A DNA stretch of 64,000 nucleotides from Methylobacterium aerolatum (GCF_022179085.1 NZ_BPQE01000024.1:20125-84124); one strand, 5' to 3'; counted from the first letter of the stretch, positions 41,766 through 50,559 are shown. A program made the numbers and translations. The notes: generated from the sequence alone by a model not told the origin.

Positions 41766-44240
41766 TTAGGTCGTGTTTTTCAGTTTGCGGCGTGGTTCTG
41801 AGCGGGTTTCGACAGAACGTGGCGAACGTTCAGGCACGATGATGCGATCCTTGCCTGAAGCATGCCGGGGTGATCCGCTGGATGTCGGACGTCGCGCCCC
41901 ACAAGGTCGTGCTGCTCTTAATTTCGGCGGGTCTTCCATGAACGCCTTCTCCATCAGCGACCAGTCGTACGCGATCAAGCTCCGCGTGACCTCCGGTATG
42001 GCAGAGATAGCAGTTTGAAGCTTCTCGGGCTTGAGTGTCTTTTTATAGTGGCGCGAATTCACTGTGGCGCCCTCGTGACCCATCATCGACTCGCGTATCG
42101 GATCGAGGACAAGGGCCAAAATCATTTCCATGTTGCCGAAGTGCCGGAAGGAATGAAACGTTTTTCCTTCTTCCCGTGCCAACGGCACGGCTTCGTCCAG
42201 GACGACGCTCCAGCGCTTGTCGAACAAGTTCGACAGTGGGGTGTTTTCACCGAGCTGTTCAATCTCCGAAAAAATCAGGTCCGTTCGTTTTCCCGACCGT
42301 CTCTGCACAAAATCGAGGAAGCCGAGCCGAATAAGTTCGGGATGGATCGGCAGAGTTCGCTGTGACACCGCATTCTTGAGACGCCGTCTGCGGGTTGGCC
42401 TGATCCTCAGCGTGCCCCGCGTTACATCAACGTCGTCGATCTCGAGATAGGTCAATTCCGACAAGCGTGCGCAGGTGTAGTAGCCGAGAAGCGGCAGCCA
42501 ATAGACGGCCGCGAAAATCTGCTGTCGGCTGGCGATCTGCTGCATATCCACCTCGGACGTCGTCGACGTCCAGACGGGATGCGTGAAGAGCCGCTCGACA
42601 TCTTCAACCTCGAAGGCAGGTCGCTTGTCGCCATCCCGTTGGGGGTCGATCAGGCGAAAGTCGCGTAAGAGCTCCACTTCTCCGATCGGACGCTGATTGG
42701 CGCGGCAGTATTTCAAAATGGTCGAAAGTTGTGTGATATGCCGGTTGACCGTCGCAGGACTGAGCCCGACTTTCTCGGCCTGTCCAGAAGCCCGTAACCT
42801 CTGCCCACGTTCGAGAAGATCCGCGATCGAGAGTTCCGCATCCCGTTGGCTTTTGCCGTAAGACTTCGGCAAGTTCGAGAGATTCTGGACATAGGCGACG
42901 CAATGGGCGTGTTTGATCTCTCCCAGATCGTCAGTGCCCGCGATAGCGACCAGCATCTTGGAGACGGCCCGATGCTGACGCTGGGTCTTCTCGTCCCACG
43001 TCTTACCTTTGTGACCGATGAGCTCTTCGACGATTTCTATGAGAGAATTTGTCTTTTCGGCAGAGGGCGTCTCAGTTTGATTGTCGTTACAATTTGAGCT
43101 TTCTTGGTTGAGAACCTCGGTGCCGATGGTGGCGTTCTCAACCGGGTTCCGACCTTCATTCACTGACGTAGTGCCAAGGGTTTCTGAGGCCTGCTCAGGC
43201 GCAGCGCTATCCGTTTGATGAGGAGGCGTCGGCGCGGCGGAGGTCTGGTCTCGCCTGCTGGGCACAGCATCTTGTTCGGAAGTCCGAGAGGATGCAGGCT
43301 CGGTTTGGCGAGCGTTAGATCTCTCATCATCGTCCATCGCCTGCTGCGACGGGGTAGGTAAGTCGACTTCGAAGTTGCCCCATTCGAAGCTGTCGGCGCC
43401 GTCGAAGTCCGACTTGGCCCAGCCCAATGTGTCGCGGGGTACTTCGCCCTTTGCACGCATCGCTGAGAGATTGGCCCAGGCTTCCCGTGGATCTGCACGC
43501 GCCTCGGCATAGGTTGAGGCGAACTCGCGTGAAACATGGCTGGAAAGCGCCGCGAGGCCACGGAGGCAGCGATTGAGGCCAGCCTCCGTCAAAGGCTCGT
43601 TCATGCTGGTCAGCATCGACTGTAGATAAGAGCGCGGTGGCGTGAGCCGACCAGTCTCGTCCGGGCGACCGAGATCGCGCAGGTAACCGTTCTCGATGCG
43701 CCGTCGGATGGCTCCGCGCTCCGTCAGGCTGAAGCCTTCCCGCTTCAGGCGGGCATCGAGTTTGCTGTCGTACCCCGCTTCGAAGCCTTCCTCGGCCGCT
43801 AGTGCCTGAAGGCGTCCAAAGATCCGATACTCCCGTTCCCGTTTCACCATGAGCGAGGACCAGTCGCCGATGAGAGGCGCGCGCGGTGGATTGAGGTCAC
43901 GCTGCAAGCGTGCAATCCGCGCGCTTCGCTCCCGATCGACGAAGGCGCGGAGGTGGTCGCGGATTTGAGTCGCTGTTTGCATGGCGGGGTCATCCCGGAC
44001 GCGGAGACTTTCCGCGTTGAGCCCCCAGCCAAGTGTGCGAGCACCTGCCGGGTCGGTAGTGCCTAGGCTCAGAGCGACCGTGGTGGACTTCCCCCTAAAC
44101 GGGGCACCAGAGGGTCGTGTCCGCTCATCGCAACGGAATCGCCTTCGCCACCAGTATACCGCCCCGCGGCGGAACACGTTAGAACAAATCGTCAACGGCC
44201 TGCCCCTGTGGACAAGCGCGTGCAACAGCTCTGCGTACAA
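41766..44240 (-). CDS. large tyrosine recombinase (site-specific integrase) with DUF6538-like N-terminus
   Basis: About 824 residues; the start is uncertain (a TTG at 44240, or another at 44195 nearer the conserved part). The N-terminus ICSNVFRRGAVYWWRRRF resembles DUF6538. About 300 residues of mixed helical sequence and a low-complexity, Q/S/T/P/E-rich linker (roughly 295-390) follow. The core-binding domain starts near 400. The catalytic domain has the first arginine in CARLSELTYLEIDD (about 591), HSFRH (about 697) and the tyrosine in SRHYKK (about 732). The C-terminal tail is basic. The protein is twice the size of phage integrases. No phage genes are near. It lies at the border of the orphan-gene stretch and may have mobilised it. 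Confidence 0.88.
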   Translation of the reverse strand: MYAELLHALVHRGRPLTICSNVFRRGAVYWWRRRFRCDERTRPSGAPFRGKSTTVALSLGTTDPAGARTLGWGLNAESLRVRDDPAMQTATQIRDHLRAFVDRERSARIARLQRDLNPPRAPLIGDWSSLMVKREREYRIFGRLQALAAEEGFEAGYDSKLDARLKREGFSLTERGAIRRRIENGYLRDLGRPDETGRLTPPRSYLQSMLTSMNEPLTEAGLNRCLRGLAALSSHVSREFASTYAEARADPREAWANLSAMRAKGEVPRDTLGWAKSDFDGADSFEWGNFEVDLPTPSQQAMDDDERSNARQTEPASSRTSEQDAVPSRRDQTSAAPTPPHQTDSAAPEQASETLGTTSVNEGRNPVENATIGTEVLNQESSNCNDNQTETPSAEKTNSLIEIVEELIGHKGKTWDEKTQRQHRAVSKMLVAIAGTDDLGEIKHAHCVAYVQNLSNLPKSYGKSQRDAELSIADLLERGQRLRASGQAEKVGLSPATVNRHITQLSTILKYCRANQRPIGEVELLRDFRLIDPQRDGDKRPAFEVEDVERLFTHPVWTSTTSEVDMQQIASRQQIFAAVYWLPLLGYYTCARLSELTYLEIDDVDVTRGTLRIRPTRRRRLKNAVSQRTLPIHPELIRLGFLDFVQRRSGKRTDLIFSEIEQLGENTPLSNLFDKRWSVVLDEAVPLAREEGKTFHSFRHFGNMEMILALVLDPIRESMMGHEGATVNSRHYKKTLKPEKLQTAISAIPEVTRSLIAYDWSLMEKAFMEDPPKLRAARPCGARRPTSSGSPRHASGKDRIIVPERSPRSVETRSEPRRKLKNTT

Positions 44241-44630
44241 TCGGTATGGCCGCCGAAGCGGCCGAGAGCCGAATGCAATCAGATCAATGACTTAGCGGAG
44301 GCTTGGCTGGGGCGCCAGGATTCTCAGCCAAAACCGGAGGGCTACGACATAAAGGGGTTAGACCCTCGATCACCCATCTCGTGCGGCATCGGACCTGGGG
44401 AATGGACCATCAGAGTGGACCCTGGTCAACCCTCGTTCCGAAGCACTCTACAGTTTGGAGGAATGGCGTCGGATCCGCCATTCGCCCACAGCGCAAGCTG
44501 GCGGTCTGCCCGGAAGCGGACGTTCCACGTTCGACCCGACGCAGACATAGCGAAGGTCGACAGGCCATCCATAAAGCAGCCATATGTCGAATGCCGTCAG
44601 GTATCAGCTTGGACACTGGTCGGAGTGACA
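44241..44630. other. intergenic stretch upstream of the integrase
   Basis: About 390 bases between the divergent integrase and a small secreted protein. A GTCTGCCCGGAAGCGGACGTTC word near 44505-44527 is built of the same motifs as the dispersed repeat. No attachment site or tRNA gene could be identified. GGAG at 44622 is the ribosome site of the next gene. Confidence 0.4.
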
Positions 44631-44966
44631 ATGCGAAGGGCCATTGCCACCGCCTTGCTTCTCACTGCACAACCCGTCGTCGCCGAGCCTTTCAACTACC
44701 AGGTCGCTTATCTCGACGTCGCAACGAAGTTTGCCGTAGAGTGGTGCTCGGGCTTCGAAGTCAACGAGGCAGCTGAACGTCAGGCCATACGCGCGAGCGG
44801 CATGTCCGCCGCCGCGCTCGCGAACCCGCCTTTGGAAAGTGGGGTTCATAGGCTCATAACTGGCCTGCTGTCGAACAAGCCCAATGGTTGCCGTAAGGTG
44901 TGGCGCGATTTTGGACCAAACGGCTTCATCGCCCCCGGGATATTGTTGACCCATCAAACGAGATGA
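44631..44966 (+). CDS. small secreted hypothetical protein
   Basis: 111 residues with a clear signal peptide (RRAIATALLLTAQPVVAEP). The mature part has two cysteines (VEWCSGFEV and NGCRKVW) that could form a disulfide. No family recognised. GGAG five bases ahead supports the ATG at 44631. It stands alone between the integrase and a dispersed repeat that starts directly at its stop codon. Confidence 0.6.
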   Translation: MRRAIATALLLTAQPVVAEPFNYQVAYLDVATKFAVEWCSGFEVNEAAERQAIRASGMSAAALANPPLESGVHRLITGLLSNKPNGCRKVWRDFGPNGFIAPGILLTHQTR

Positions 44967-45045
44967 CGGCTCGCGACCCAACCCAGCCGCTCAAACCGTC
45001 ATCGGCAATTTTTGAAAACGGACGTTCGTTGATCCTCAGGCAACT
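44967..45045 (+). repeat. dispersed intergenic repeat, 3'-type copy
   Basis: GCGACCCAACCCAGCCG, then GAAAACGGACGTTCGTTGA: matches the 3' third of the long copies (for example 23490-23541). It begins directly after the stop of the small secreted protein. Confidence 0.7.
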
Positions 45046-45225
45046 TCGGCTCGGAAAGTGAATTATCCGCCGAACACGTTCGTAACCTGTGCGTGGTAAT
45101 TTAATTTACATGACATTGGCACAGTCCATATCGCCAGGAAGGCGTTTCGGCCTCGCATTGGTGAATTTGGTATTGGTGCCACTGACCTCTTTTTTGGTTT
45201 GGGCCACATAGGGGTGGCGAAAGAG

Positions 45226-45753
45226 ATGCAGTTGCAATACATCCTTGCGGCCACCGGCCTTTATGTCGGCGCGGTTGGCTGCTCAACATCAGCTATGGCT
45301 GAAAAAGTGACTGCTCTGGTCTCATTTATTGAAATACAGAGCCATAAAGATGGTACAAAAATCTCATATCGGCAGCCGAGAAGTATTAGAGTAACAATAA
45401 AAGATGAGCATGAGGTCGAAGAGTGGAGCGCTCGCCAAGCGGATAAACCTAATCAACATAGTTTGAGCTATAAGAGCGTGTTAGGCGCGCAGACAGATGT
45501 TGAAAAGGTGAAAGTTGAATGGCGCTTCGAAACCAGAAACACCCTCGTTCGCGAAACATCATTCCCAACATTCCGTGAAATTATAAGGCTCAACTTCCGT
45601 TCAGGTGTATGCGATGGTGAGGTAAGTTACGCACTTAATACAGGTATTTTTCGATTTGGTATGTGGGACCTAAACAGTCGCAAGCCCATATCTTTTGAGC
45701 ATTTGTCTGCCAATGGCGTGAAATGTATTTTAGATGAGGAAAATGTAAGTTAA
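45226..45753 (+). CDS. secreted orphan protein, family member 1
   Basis: 175 residues; the start at 45226 gives a signal peptide (MQLQYILAATGLYVGAVGC, with a possible lipobox cysteine). The base composition is much more AT-rich than the rest of the window. The mature part aligns by eye along its whole length with the minus-strand protein at 47237-47776: ALVSFIEIQ with AIVSFDEVK, VRETSFPTFREIIRLNF with VREINYPSFSETITITF, FRFGMWDLNSRKPIS with AFFGMWDLKTGMSMA, and NGVKCIL with ENVRCRL. Two cysteines near the C-terminus are conserved between them. I recognise no known family. Both copies sit within 3 kb and are surrounded by dispersed repeats. Confidence 0.65.
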   Translation: MQLQYILAATGLYVGAVGCSTSAMAEKVTALVSFIEIQSHKDGTKISYRQPRSIRVTIKDEHEVEEWSARQADKPNQHSLSYKSVLGAQTDVEKVKVEWRFETRNTLVRETSFPTFREIIRLNFRSGVCDGEVSYALNTGIFRFGMWDLNSRKPISFEHLSANGVKCILDEENVS

Positions 45754-45853
45754 GAGCCTTAGTTCGTCAGCGAATTTGGCTGACGTAACATAGATAAATG
45801 TTGAGATATAGTAATACTGTGACAGGGACTTCTGCATGCGGACGCAGCGGCAA

Positions 45854-45925
45854 CGTCTACGTCGCTGTATCACCGCCCGAAAGTAGACCGGCGGAAATCC
45901 ACCCCGAACCGCTGTTCCGCAAGCG
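45854..45925 (+). repeat. dispersed intergenic repeat, 5'-type copy
   Basis: ACGTCTACGTCGCTG, then CGCCCGAAAGTAGACCGGC and GGAAATCCACCCCGAACCG: the 5' third of the long copies. It lies about 100 bases after the stop of the orphan gene. Confidence 0.75.
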
Positions 45926-45973
45926 ACCCATGTCTGCCACGTCGCCAATTGCTGGTGCTACCTGAAAGCGGTG

Positions 45974-47044
45974 ATGCCACGATTGCCCGAACGAACGCTT
46001 AGGAGATGGTCGGCATACATCCATCAGCTTGCTTACCTCGAACCCTACGGTATCGCGGTGCGGATATGGACGGGGTTCTATCTCCTGGTCGGAGTCTCGT
46101 TCCTCGCTGGTTTAAACTTGGAAGCCGCGCCGATGAGCAGCCCTGCGGTGATCGAAGCGGCTGGTCCCGCTGGGCCACTTTCCGGAACATTGCTCGGCCC
46201 CTCTGACCCGGCCGCACCCGTCGTTCTCATCGTCCCGGGTTCGGGCCCGACTGATCGCGACGGCAACAATCCGCTTGGCGTCCGAGCCTCCTCCTACCGG
46301 CTGATCGCAGAGGGGCTCGCAGCGCGTGGGATTAGAAGCGTGCGGATCGACAAGCGCGGCATGTTCGGGAGCGCCCATGCCGTCCCGGACGCCAATACCG
46401 TGACCATGGAGGATTATGCCGCCGACGTCCGTCTGTGGGCTGCTACGATCCGCGAGAAAACGGGGGTCGCCTGTGTTTGGGTGCTCGGTCACAGCGAAGG
46501 TGGCTTGGTGACCCTGCTCGCGGCCCAGCGGCCCGAGAACATCTGCGGACTTCTCCTCGTGTCCGCGCCCGGCCGCAAAGCCGGCGACGTCCTACGCGAA
46601 CAGCTCGCCGCGAACCCTGCCAACGCGCTGATCCGCGAGCAGGCTGGTTCGATCATCGGCGGGCTGGAGCGCGGGGAGAAAGTCACAGCCGACGGCATCC
46701 ATCCCGCGTTGCGCCCGCTGTTCCAACCCGAGGTGCAGGGTTTCCTGATCAGCCTGTTCGCGCTCGATCCCACCAAGCTCATCGCCGCCTATGACGGTCC
46801 GGTGCTCATCCTTCAGGGCCTTAGCGACATTCAGGTCAGTCGCACAGACGCGGAGCGGTTACATCAGGCTCGGCCAGATACCGAGATCGTCCTGCTGCCA
46901 GATACCAATCATGTCCTCAAAGCGGTGGCATCGGATGACAGAGCCGCGAACGTTACGACTTATCAGGACGCAAACCTTCCGCTCGCCCCCGGTGTTGTCG
47001 ATGCTCTCGCCACCTTCGTGAACCAGACGAGAAAGCCTCGCTGA
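45974..47044 (+). CDS. exported alpha/beta hydrolase
   Basis: 356 residues if the ATG at 45974 is used. A GTG at 46058 would put a good signal peptide (MRIWTGFYLLVGVSFLAGLNLEAAP) at the N-terminus and is a strong alternative, since no ribosome site settles the matter. The hydrolase fold shows VVLIVPGSGPTDRDGN, RIDKRGMFGSAHAV, the nucleophile serine in WVLGHSEGGLVTLLAA, an acid near LILQGLSDIQVS and the histidine in LPDTNHVLKAVAS. This pattern matches the dienelactone hydrolase-like and S9/S33 peptidase-like secreted hydrolases. Substrate unknown. Confidence 0.88.
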   Translation: MPRLPERTLRRWSAYIHQLAYLEPYGIAVRIWTGFYLLVGVSFLAGLNLEAAPMSSPAVIEAAGPAGPLSGTLLGPSDPAAPVVLIVPGSGPTDRDGNNPLGVRASSYRLIAEGLAARGIRSVRIDKRGMFGSAHAVPDANTVTMEDYAADVRLWAATIREKTGVACVWVLGHSEGGLVTLLAAQRPENICGLLLVSAPGRKAGDVLREQLAANPANALIREQAGSIIGGLERGEKVTADGIHPALRPLFQPEVQGFLISLFALDPTKLIAAYDGPVLILQGLSDIQVSRTDAERLHQARPDTEIVLLPDTNHVLKAVASDDRAANVTTYQDANLPLAPGVVDALATFVNQTRKPR

Positions 47045-47063
47045 CGGTCCCCGTTCGTAGTGG

Positions 47064-47155
47064 TGACGTCCGCTTCGATGTGGCTGTCAATCGATAGCAG
47101 ACGGGCAGCAACCCACCCGGACTAGCCGCTCAGCCAGCCATCACTGCTTCGCAGA
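47064..47155 (+). repeat. dispersed intergenic repeat, 5'-type copy
   Basis: GACGTCCGCTTCGATGTGG, AGCAGACGGGCAGCAACCCACCCGG and CCGCTCAGCCAGCCATCA, 20 bases after the hydrolase stop. A good match to the 5' part of the long copies, joined to a shortened 3' part. Confidence 0.75.
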
Positions 47156-47236
47156 CAGGGTCACTCGTGGGCCAGCCTGCATCTGAGTTTCTGCCTAGAA
47201 AACAGTCGATCAACCGGCTGTAGAACTTGCGGCGGA

Positions 47237-47776
47237 TCAACTGATAGGAACAGCACCTAGCCTGCACCGTACATTCTCCGCCCACATCCGGTTGATTGCC
47301 ATCGACATGCCCGTTTTCAGGTCCCACATGCCGAAAAAGGCGTAGCTTGGCTTGAGGCGGTAGGCGACGACGGCATCGCATCCGTCCGGATGGAAGGTGA
47401 TCGTGATCGTCTCCGAAAAGCTCGGGTAGTTAATCTCACGAACAACGATTTCTGGCCCATCGAGCAGCCATGCCAGAGTTGCTATGCCAACCGGGACTGG
47501 CGTCCCGACGCGACCATTGACATTCTGGGCGCGCTCGTTAGACCGCCCCGGCCTTCGGGAGCCCCAGTCGGACACGCGCGATCCGTCGGTCACACTCAGG
47601 TAGACGTCGCGCGCATGACGGTAAACGCGGGTGGTCGACGTGGCTTCGTTCTTTACCTCATCGAAGGAGACTATAGCCTCTAAACTTTCCGCGTACGTCA
47701 CGGTCGGCATGATGACAGTGGCGACGGCTGAGAGGAGAGTAAATCCCGCGATGTGCAAAGTCGACGTTGAGCGCAT
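47237..47776 (-). CDS. secreted orphan protein, family member 2
   Basis: 179 residues with a signal peptide (IAGFTLLSAVATVIMPTVTYAES). It is a diverged paralogue of the protein at 45226-45753: the same length, the same order of blocks (AIVSFDEV, VREINYPSFSETITITFHPDGC, FFGMWDL) and the shared C-terminal VRCRL against VKCIL. Its codons are more GC-rich than those of its partner, so the two probably arrived separately or evolved in different settings. A dispersed repeat lies about 80 bases beyond its stop. No known family recognised. Confidence 0.65.
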   Translation of the reverse strand: MRSTSTLHIAGFTLLSAVATVIMPTVTYAESLEAIVSFDEVKNEATSTTRVYRHARDVYLSVTDGSRVSDWGSRRPGRSNERAQNVNGRVGTPVPVGIATLAWLLDGPEIVVREINYPSFSETITITFHPDGCDAVVAYRLKPSYAFFGMWDLKTGMSMAINRMWAENVRCRLGAVPIS

Positions 47777-47889
47777 GTGAGAAATTCCCCGTCAAACCTC
47801 GAACGGATAACAGGCGCTACCTCACAAACCAGTTAAGCTCATCATCTGGTGGGTTTGAGGGGTGATTGCGGCGGCTTCTGCTTTGAGGC

Positions 47890-48000
47890 GTCCGCCGTCC
47901 GGAACCGGATCAGCGGCTTTCCACCCTCAGCGGTCATCCTGCTTCCGACCCATCTCGGGCATTCCGAATCCCCTGCGCGTCACCTCAAAGCAGTCATCCG
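47890..48000 (+). repeat. dispersed intergenic repeat, weak copy
   Basis: CGTCCGGAACCGGATCAGCGGCTTTCCACCC and CCTCAGCGGTCATCCTGC resemble the 5' part of the long copies, more degenerate than the others. Confidence 0.4.
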
Positions 48001-48027
48001 TTGGTTAACCGGCGACTGCGGTCTGAA

Positions 48028-48579
48028 ATGGAAAAGAGCGTTGGGTGTAAGGCTTCCGAAGGGGCTGCTGCCGAAGATGCTCACATGCCCGCTTCGCCAG
48101 AGAAGACTGACAGCGCAGCGCGTCGGTCCACACGATCAGTCGTTTCCCAGACTGTGCTCGCAACCGTCGCATTCATAGGCGTGGCCTACCTCGTTCTCAC
48201 GAGCAAGTCGGTCCAGGTCTACCTGTATCCCCCACGGGGACAGATTGCAGAGCGACTCGCAGCCATTGATCCTCATCCGCGACTCACGACCGAAACCGAT
48301 GCACTGTCGTACCTTTATCCTGCTGGGACCAAGATACACCTCGGTGCCAAAGGTCCCAGAGGCGTACTGAAGACACAACTTCAGGAAGCTCGATTTAGGT
48401 GTTCGACATTCATGCCGACGCCAGTAAGCCAAGGCATGCAGGTCTGTCGCAATGATGCGGCGGGATACAATGCAAACGGGTGCCTGCGGCAATGGCTGAT
48501 CTTGATTGAAATTCCGGCCGTTGAGAACTGGACACCGGTTGTTGAACGCATAAGGTCGTTTGTGCGGTCGGATTGCTGA
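48028..48579 (+). CDS. membrane-anchored hypothetical protein
   Basis: 183 residues from the ATG at 48028; an ATG at 48085 is another possible start. A single membrane helix (about residues 40-60, VLATVAFIGVAYLVLTSKSV) is followed by an extracytoplasmic domain with four cysteines (FRCSTFM, QVCRNDA, NGCLRQW, SDC) at the end, likely disulfide-bonded. No family recognised. It lies between repeat copies. Confidence 0.6.
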   Translation: MEKSVGCKASEGAAAEDAHMPASPEKTDSAARRSTRSVVSQTVLATVAFIGVAYLVLTSKSVQVYLYPPRGQIAERLAAIDPHPRLTTETDALSYLYPAGTKIHLGAKGPRGVLKTQLQEARFRCSTFMPTPVSQGMQVCRNDAAGYNANGCLRQWLILIEIPAVENWTPVVERIRSFVRSDC

Positions 48580-48660
48580 CCGATATCGTCGCTATGCGCA
48601 CCCTGTTCATCGGGGTAGAGAGTAGGACGGGCGCGCGAAGGGGTGGTGGACCCCGTTGCT

Positions 48661-48740
48661 AGTTCCGCTTCGATGCATCTCCGGTCTCAGAGCGAAAAGG
48701 CAAGAACCCACCCCGAGCCGTCATCCCAATAGCGACCAAT
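48661..48740 (+). repeat. dispersed intergenic repeat, 5'-type copy
   Basis: AGTTCCGCTTCGATGCATC, then AGCGAAAAGGCAAGAACCCACCCCGAGCCGTCATCCC: a good match, about 80 bases after the previous stop. Confidence 0.7.
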
Positions 48741-48816
48741 GCCGAGCATGCCGGAAGTTTTGCAAAGCAGCCGTCCGGCATCTCATGCTTTAAAGAATTT
48801 TTGATCGGTAGATGTG

Positions 48817-49185
48817 TTAATCGATTTCATATCTTGACATAATATCGTCTATCCTCCGCTTTAAGCGGTCACGATCAGTTTCAGCTTCCTTCAAACGCCG
48901 CGCTATATTTAAAGAAATGATCTCAGCCGGAGGCCGATCTTCCAGAAAGCTCACGCCAACCTTATCGTGATGCCTCCAAGCGAGCTTGACGCGCTTCGTT
49001 TTACCTTTTTGCCGAAGACGTAAATCGAACTCTTCCGGAATAATTGCGGTATCGGCAAAAGTCAGCCGTGCGCCGGTTTCGGGCATGTCTTTAACTAGAC
49101 AATCAACGACGCAAAAGCTGTTATTGTAATCTATTTTGCCACCAATGAAGGTGCGTCCCCGAGGATGATTGCGTCGTTCTAGCAC
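48817..49185 (-). CDS. PilZ-domain protein
   Basis: 122 residues from a GTG at 49185 (GGGAG eight bases upstream; a TTG at 49200 is possible). The start LERRNHPRGRTFIGGKI is the RxxxR part of the PilZ motif, and ETGARLTFADTAIIPEEFDLRL with KRVKLAWRHHDKVGVSF forms the barrel, as in alphaproteobacterial PilZ proteins. The second c-di-GMP motif (D/NxSxxG) reads VKDMPETGAR, with D and E where D/N and S would be, so nucleotide binding is uncertain. A helical tail with a coiled-coil pattern follows (ARRLKEAETDRDRLKRRI). Confidence 0.82.
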   Translation of the reverse strand: MLERRNHPRGRTFIGGKIDYNNSFCVVDCLVKDMPETGARLTFADTAIIPEEFDLRLRQKGKTKRVKLAWRHHDKVGVSFLEDRPPAEIISLNIARRLKEAETDRDRLKRRIDDIMSRYEID

Positions 49186-49256
49186 GAAAATCGCTCCCAA
49201 ACTGAGACAAAACGCTCGATTTAGGCAATCTTAGCAATCTCAATGCCAGAGCTTCG

Positions 49257-49320
49257 GCGACCGCTTTCTCTATTTGCGACCCTGAAGCAGACTGGCCGAA
49301 ATCCATCAGAAGCGGACACT
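49257..49320 (+). repeat. dispersed intergenic repeat, partial copy
   Basis: GCGACCCTGAAGCAGACTGGCCGAAATCCA and AGAAGCGGACACTC, placed between the divergent PilZ and membrane-protein genes. Confidence 0.6.
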
Positions 49321-49433
49321 CATCGGGTCCCGGACAAAGAAGGCTTGGCCGAATGGTAGTCATCCATCACAGTCACGTCGTGGAATCGTAAGGGCAGATC
49401 CGTCACTCTGTTTCGCGAACAGGAGAGACCGTC

Positions 49434-49799
49434 GTGGGGGTAGCGATCTGGGTGGTATCCTTCATTTCGCTCATCCTCGCCGGATGGTTCTGGCAGGCTG
49501 CGCGAACCAACATGCGTTCCGCGAATTCACGCTTCGTCACCGAAGAAGAGGCACGTATTGCGATGGGTTACGTCGCCTGGGATCCAAGCGCATCTGATGA
49601 AGCACGGACGTACCTTGTGATCAGCAGCGCTTTCGCTTTCATTATGTTGATTTCAGCCAGCGTTGGAGTTTGGTTCGCAGGGGCACCTACAATGGCCGCC
49701 CTACTAGCTATCGGCGCAACTGGCAGTCTAGCTGACGTGCTTTGGAAATGGCACTCGTTCAGAAGGCGATACCGACCGCAGCCAATGCCTCGCTTATGA
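49434..49799 (+). CDS. small membrane protein of unknown function
   Basis: 121 residues, starting at GTG 49434 with GGAGAGA upstream. Three hydrophobic segments: about 3-22 (AIWVVSFISLILAGWFWQA), 63-83 (VISSAFAFIMLISASVGVWF) and 85-105. The intervening cytoplasmic or periplasmic part (RFVTEEEARIAMGYVAWDPSASDEARTY) is polar. No family recognised. It is followed by a dispersed repeat after some 30 bases. Confidence 0.6.
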   Translation: MGVAIWVVSFISLILAGWFWQAARTNMRSANSRFVTEEEARIAMGYVAWDPSASDEARTYLVISSAFAFIMLISASVGVWFAGAPTMAALLAIGATGSLADVLWKWHSFRRRYRPQPMPRL

Positions 49800-49834
49800 T
49801 TAGCGAGGGGAAGGAGAATTGAAATCTGCTAAGA

Positions 49835-49885
49835 GTATCTCCTGCTTGCAAGCGGACTAGCCGAAAATCACCCTGAGAGGTCAGC
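49835..49885 (+). repeat. dispersed intergenic repeat, short copy
   Basis: CTCCTGCTTGCAAGCGGACTAGCCGAAAATCACCC: the core of the 5' part. It runs into the stop of the next minus-strand gene. Confidence 0.55.
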
Positions 49886-50234
49886 GGACCTCGCCTTTTC
49901 GTCGTGGCTGTTCTGCCAACCTTCTCGCGCACTCGTCCATGATATCCTGTAATTCACAGTCCAGCATGTATAAGCGGCCGAGGCCTTTCGAAGGAGAGCT
50001 TTGCAGATACAGGACTGCCCTTAACTTGTAGAATATGGCCGCACGAACAGGTCCACGCCCGAATGGAACAGCCAATCCTTTAAGATATTTTGATTTAAGG
50101 CCCAGCGTATTCAAATTTGATATTCGATCCGCAAGCTCTTGACGTTCAGCGAGCAGATTATCGAATTTTGATTCCAGTTCGATGGTCGAAAGCTCGCAAA
50201 GATCACCCCTAAGATTTATCGCCGATAAGCGCAT
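49881..50234 (-). CDS. hypothetical protein with coiled-coil segment
   Basis: 117 residues from the ATG at 50234. The frame stays open up to 50456, but the upstream part is read through a dispersed repeat, so the shorter start is preferred. Residues 15-45 form a likely coiled coil (LSTIELESKFDNLLAERQELADRIS), and a basic C-terminus (EQPRRKGEVR) follows. No family recognised. AT-richer than the core genes. Confidence 0.5.
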   Translation of the reverse strand: MRLSAINLRGDLCELSTIELESKFDNLLAERQELADRISNLNTLGLKSKYLKGLAVPFGRGPVRAAIFYKLRAVLYLQSSPSKGLGRLYMLDCELQDIMDECARRLAEQPRRKGEVR

Positions 50235-50320
50235 TTGAGCCGTGCAATTCGTGCGGTAGCGGTAAGCCGGTTTTGCCTTTGTGAGCCCGGCCTTCTCCAA
50301 TATGCCGAGCCGGATATCGA

Positions 50321-50400
50321 GATGGTGTCCGCTTCCATCAGTTGTTATCCGAAACCGGACCGGCAACAAACCACCCGACCCGGCCATTCCGCCTCCGACC
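50321..50400 (+). repeat. dispersed intergenic repeat, 5'-type copy
   Basis: GATGGTGTCCGCTTCC, then TCCGAAACCGGACCGGCAACAAACCACCCGACC: the best match to the copy at 23330 (which reads CCGGCAACAAACCACCC). It ends at CCGACCCAAG, joining 5' and 3' blocks. Confidence 0.75.
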
Positions 50401-50559
50401 CAAGATGGCCGTAGAAGACGCTGTAGGAAAATTCCGAAAGCAGCCATGAATTGCATTCGGATAGAATAATCCCAGGGCGCAAAGCGGTAGAGCCGCCGGG
50501 CAGCAGTAATCGCCTGATCGCAGATCTCTCGCTGCTTCCGCTTGCCGACTGAAGCGTCT

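Noticed and set aside
41766-44240. prophage
   Set aside because: A tyrosine recombinase is present, but no capsid, tail, terminase, lysis or phage-repressor gene is visible nearby.
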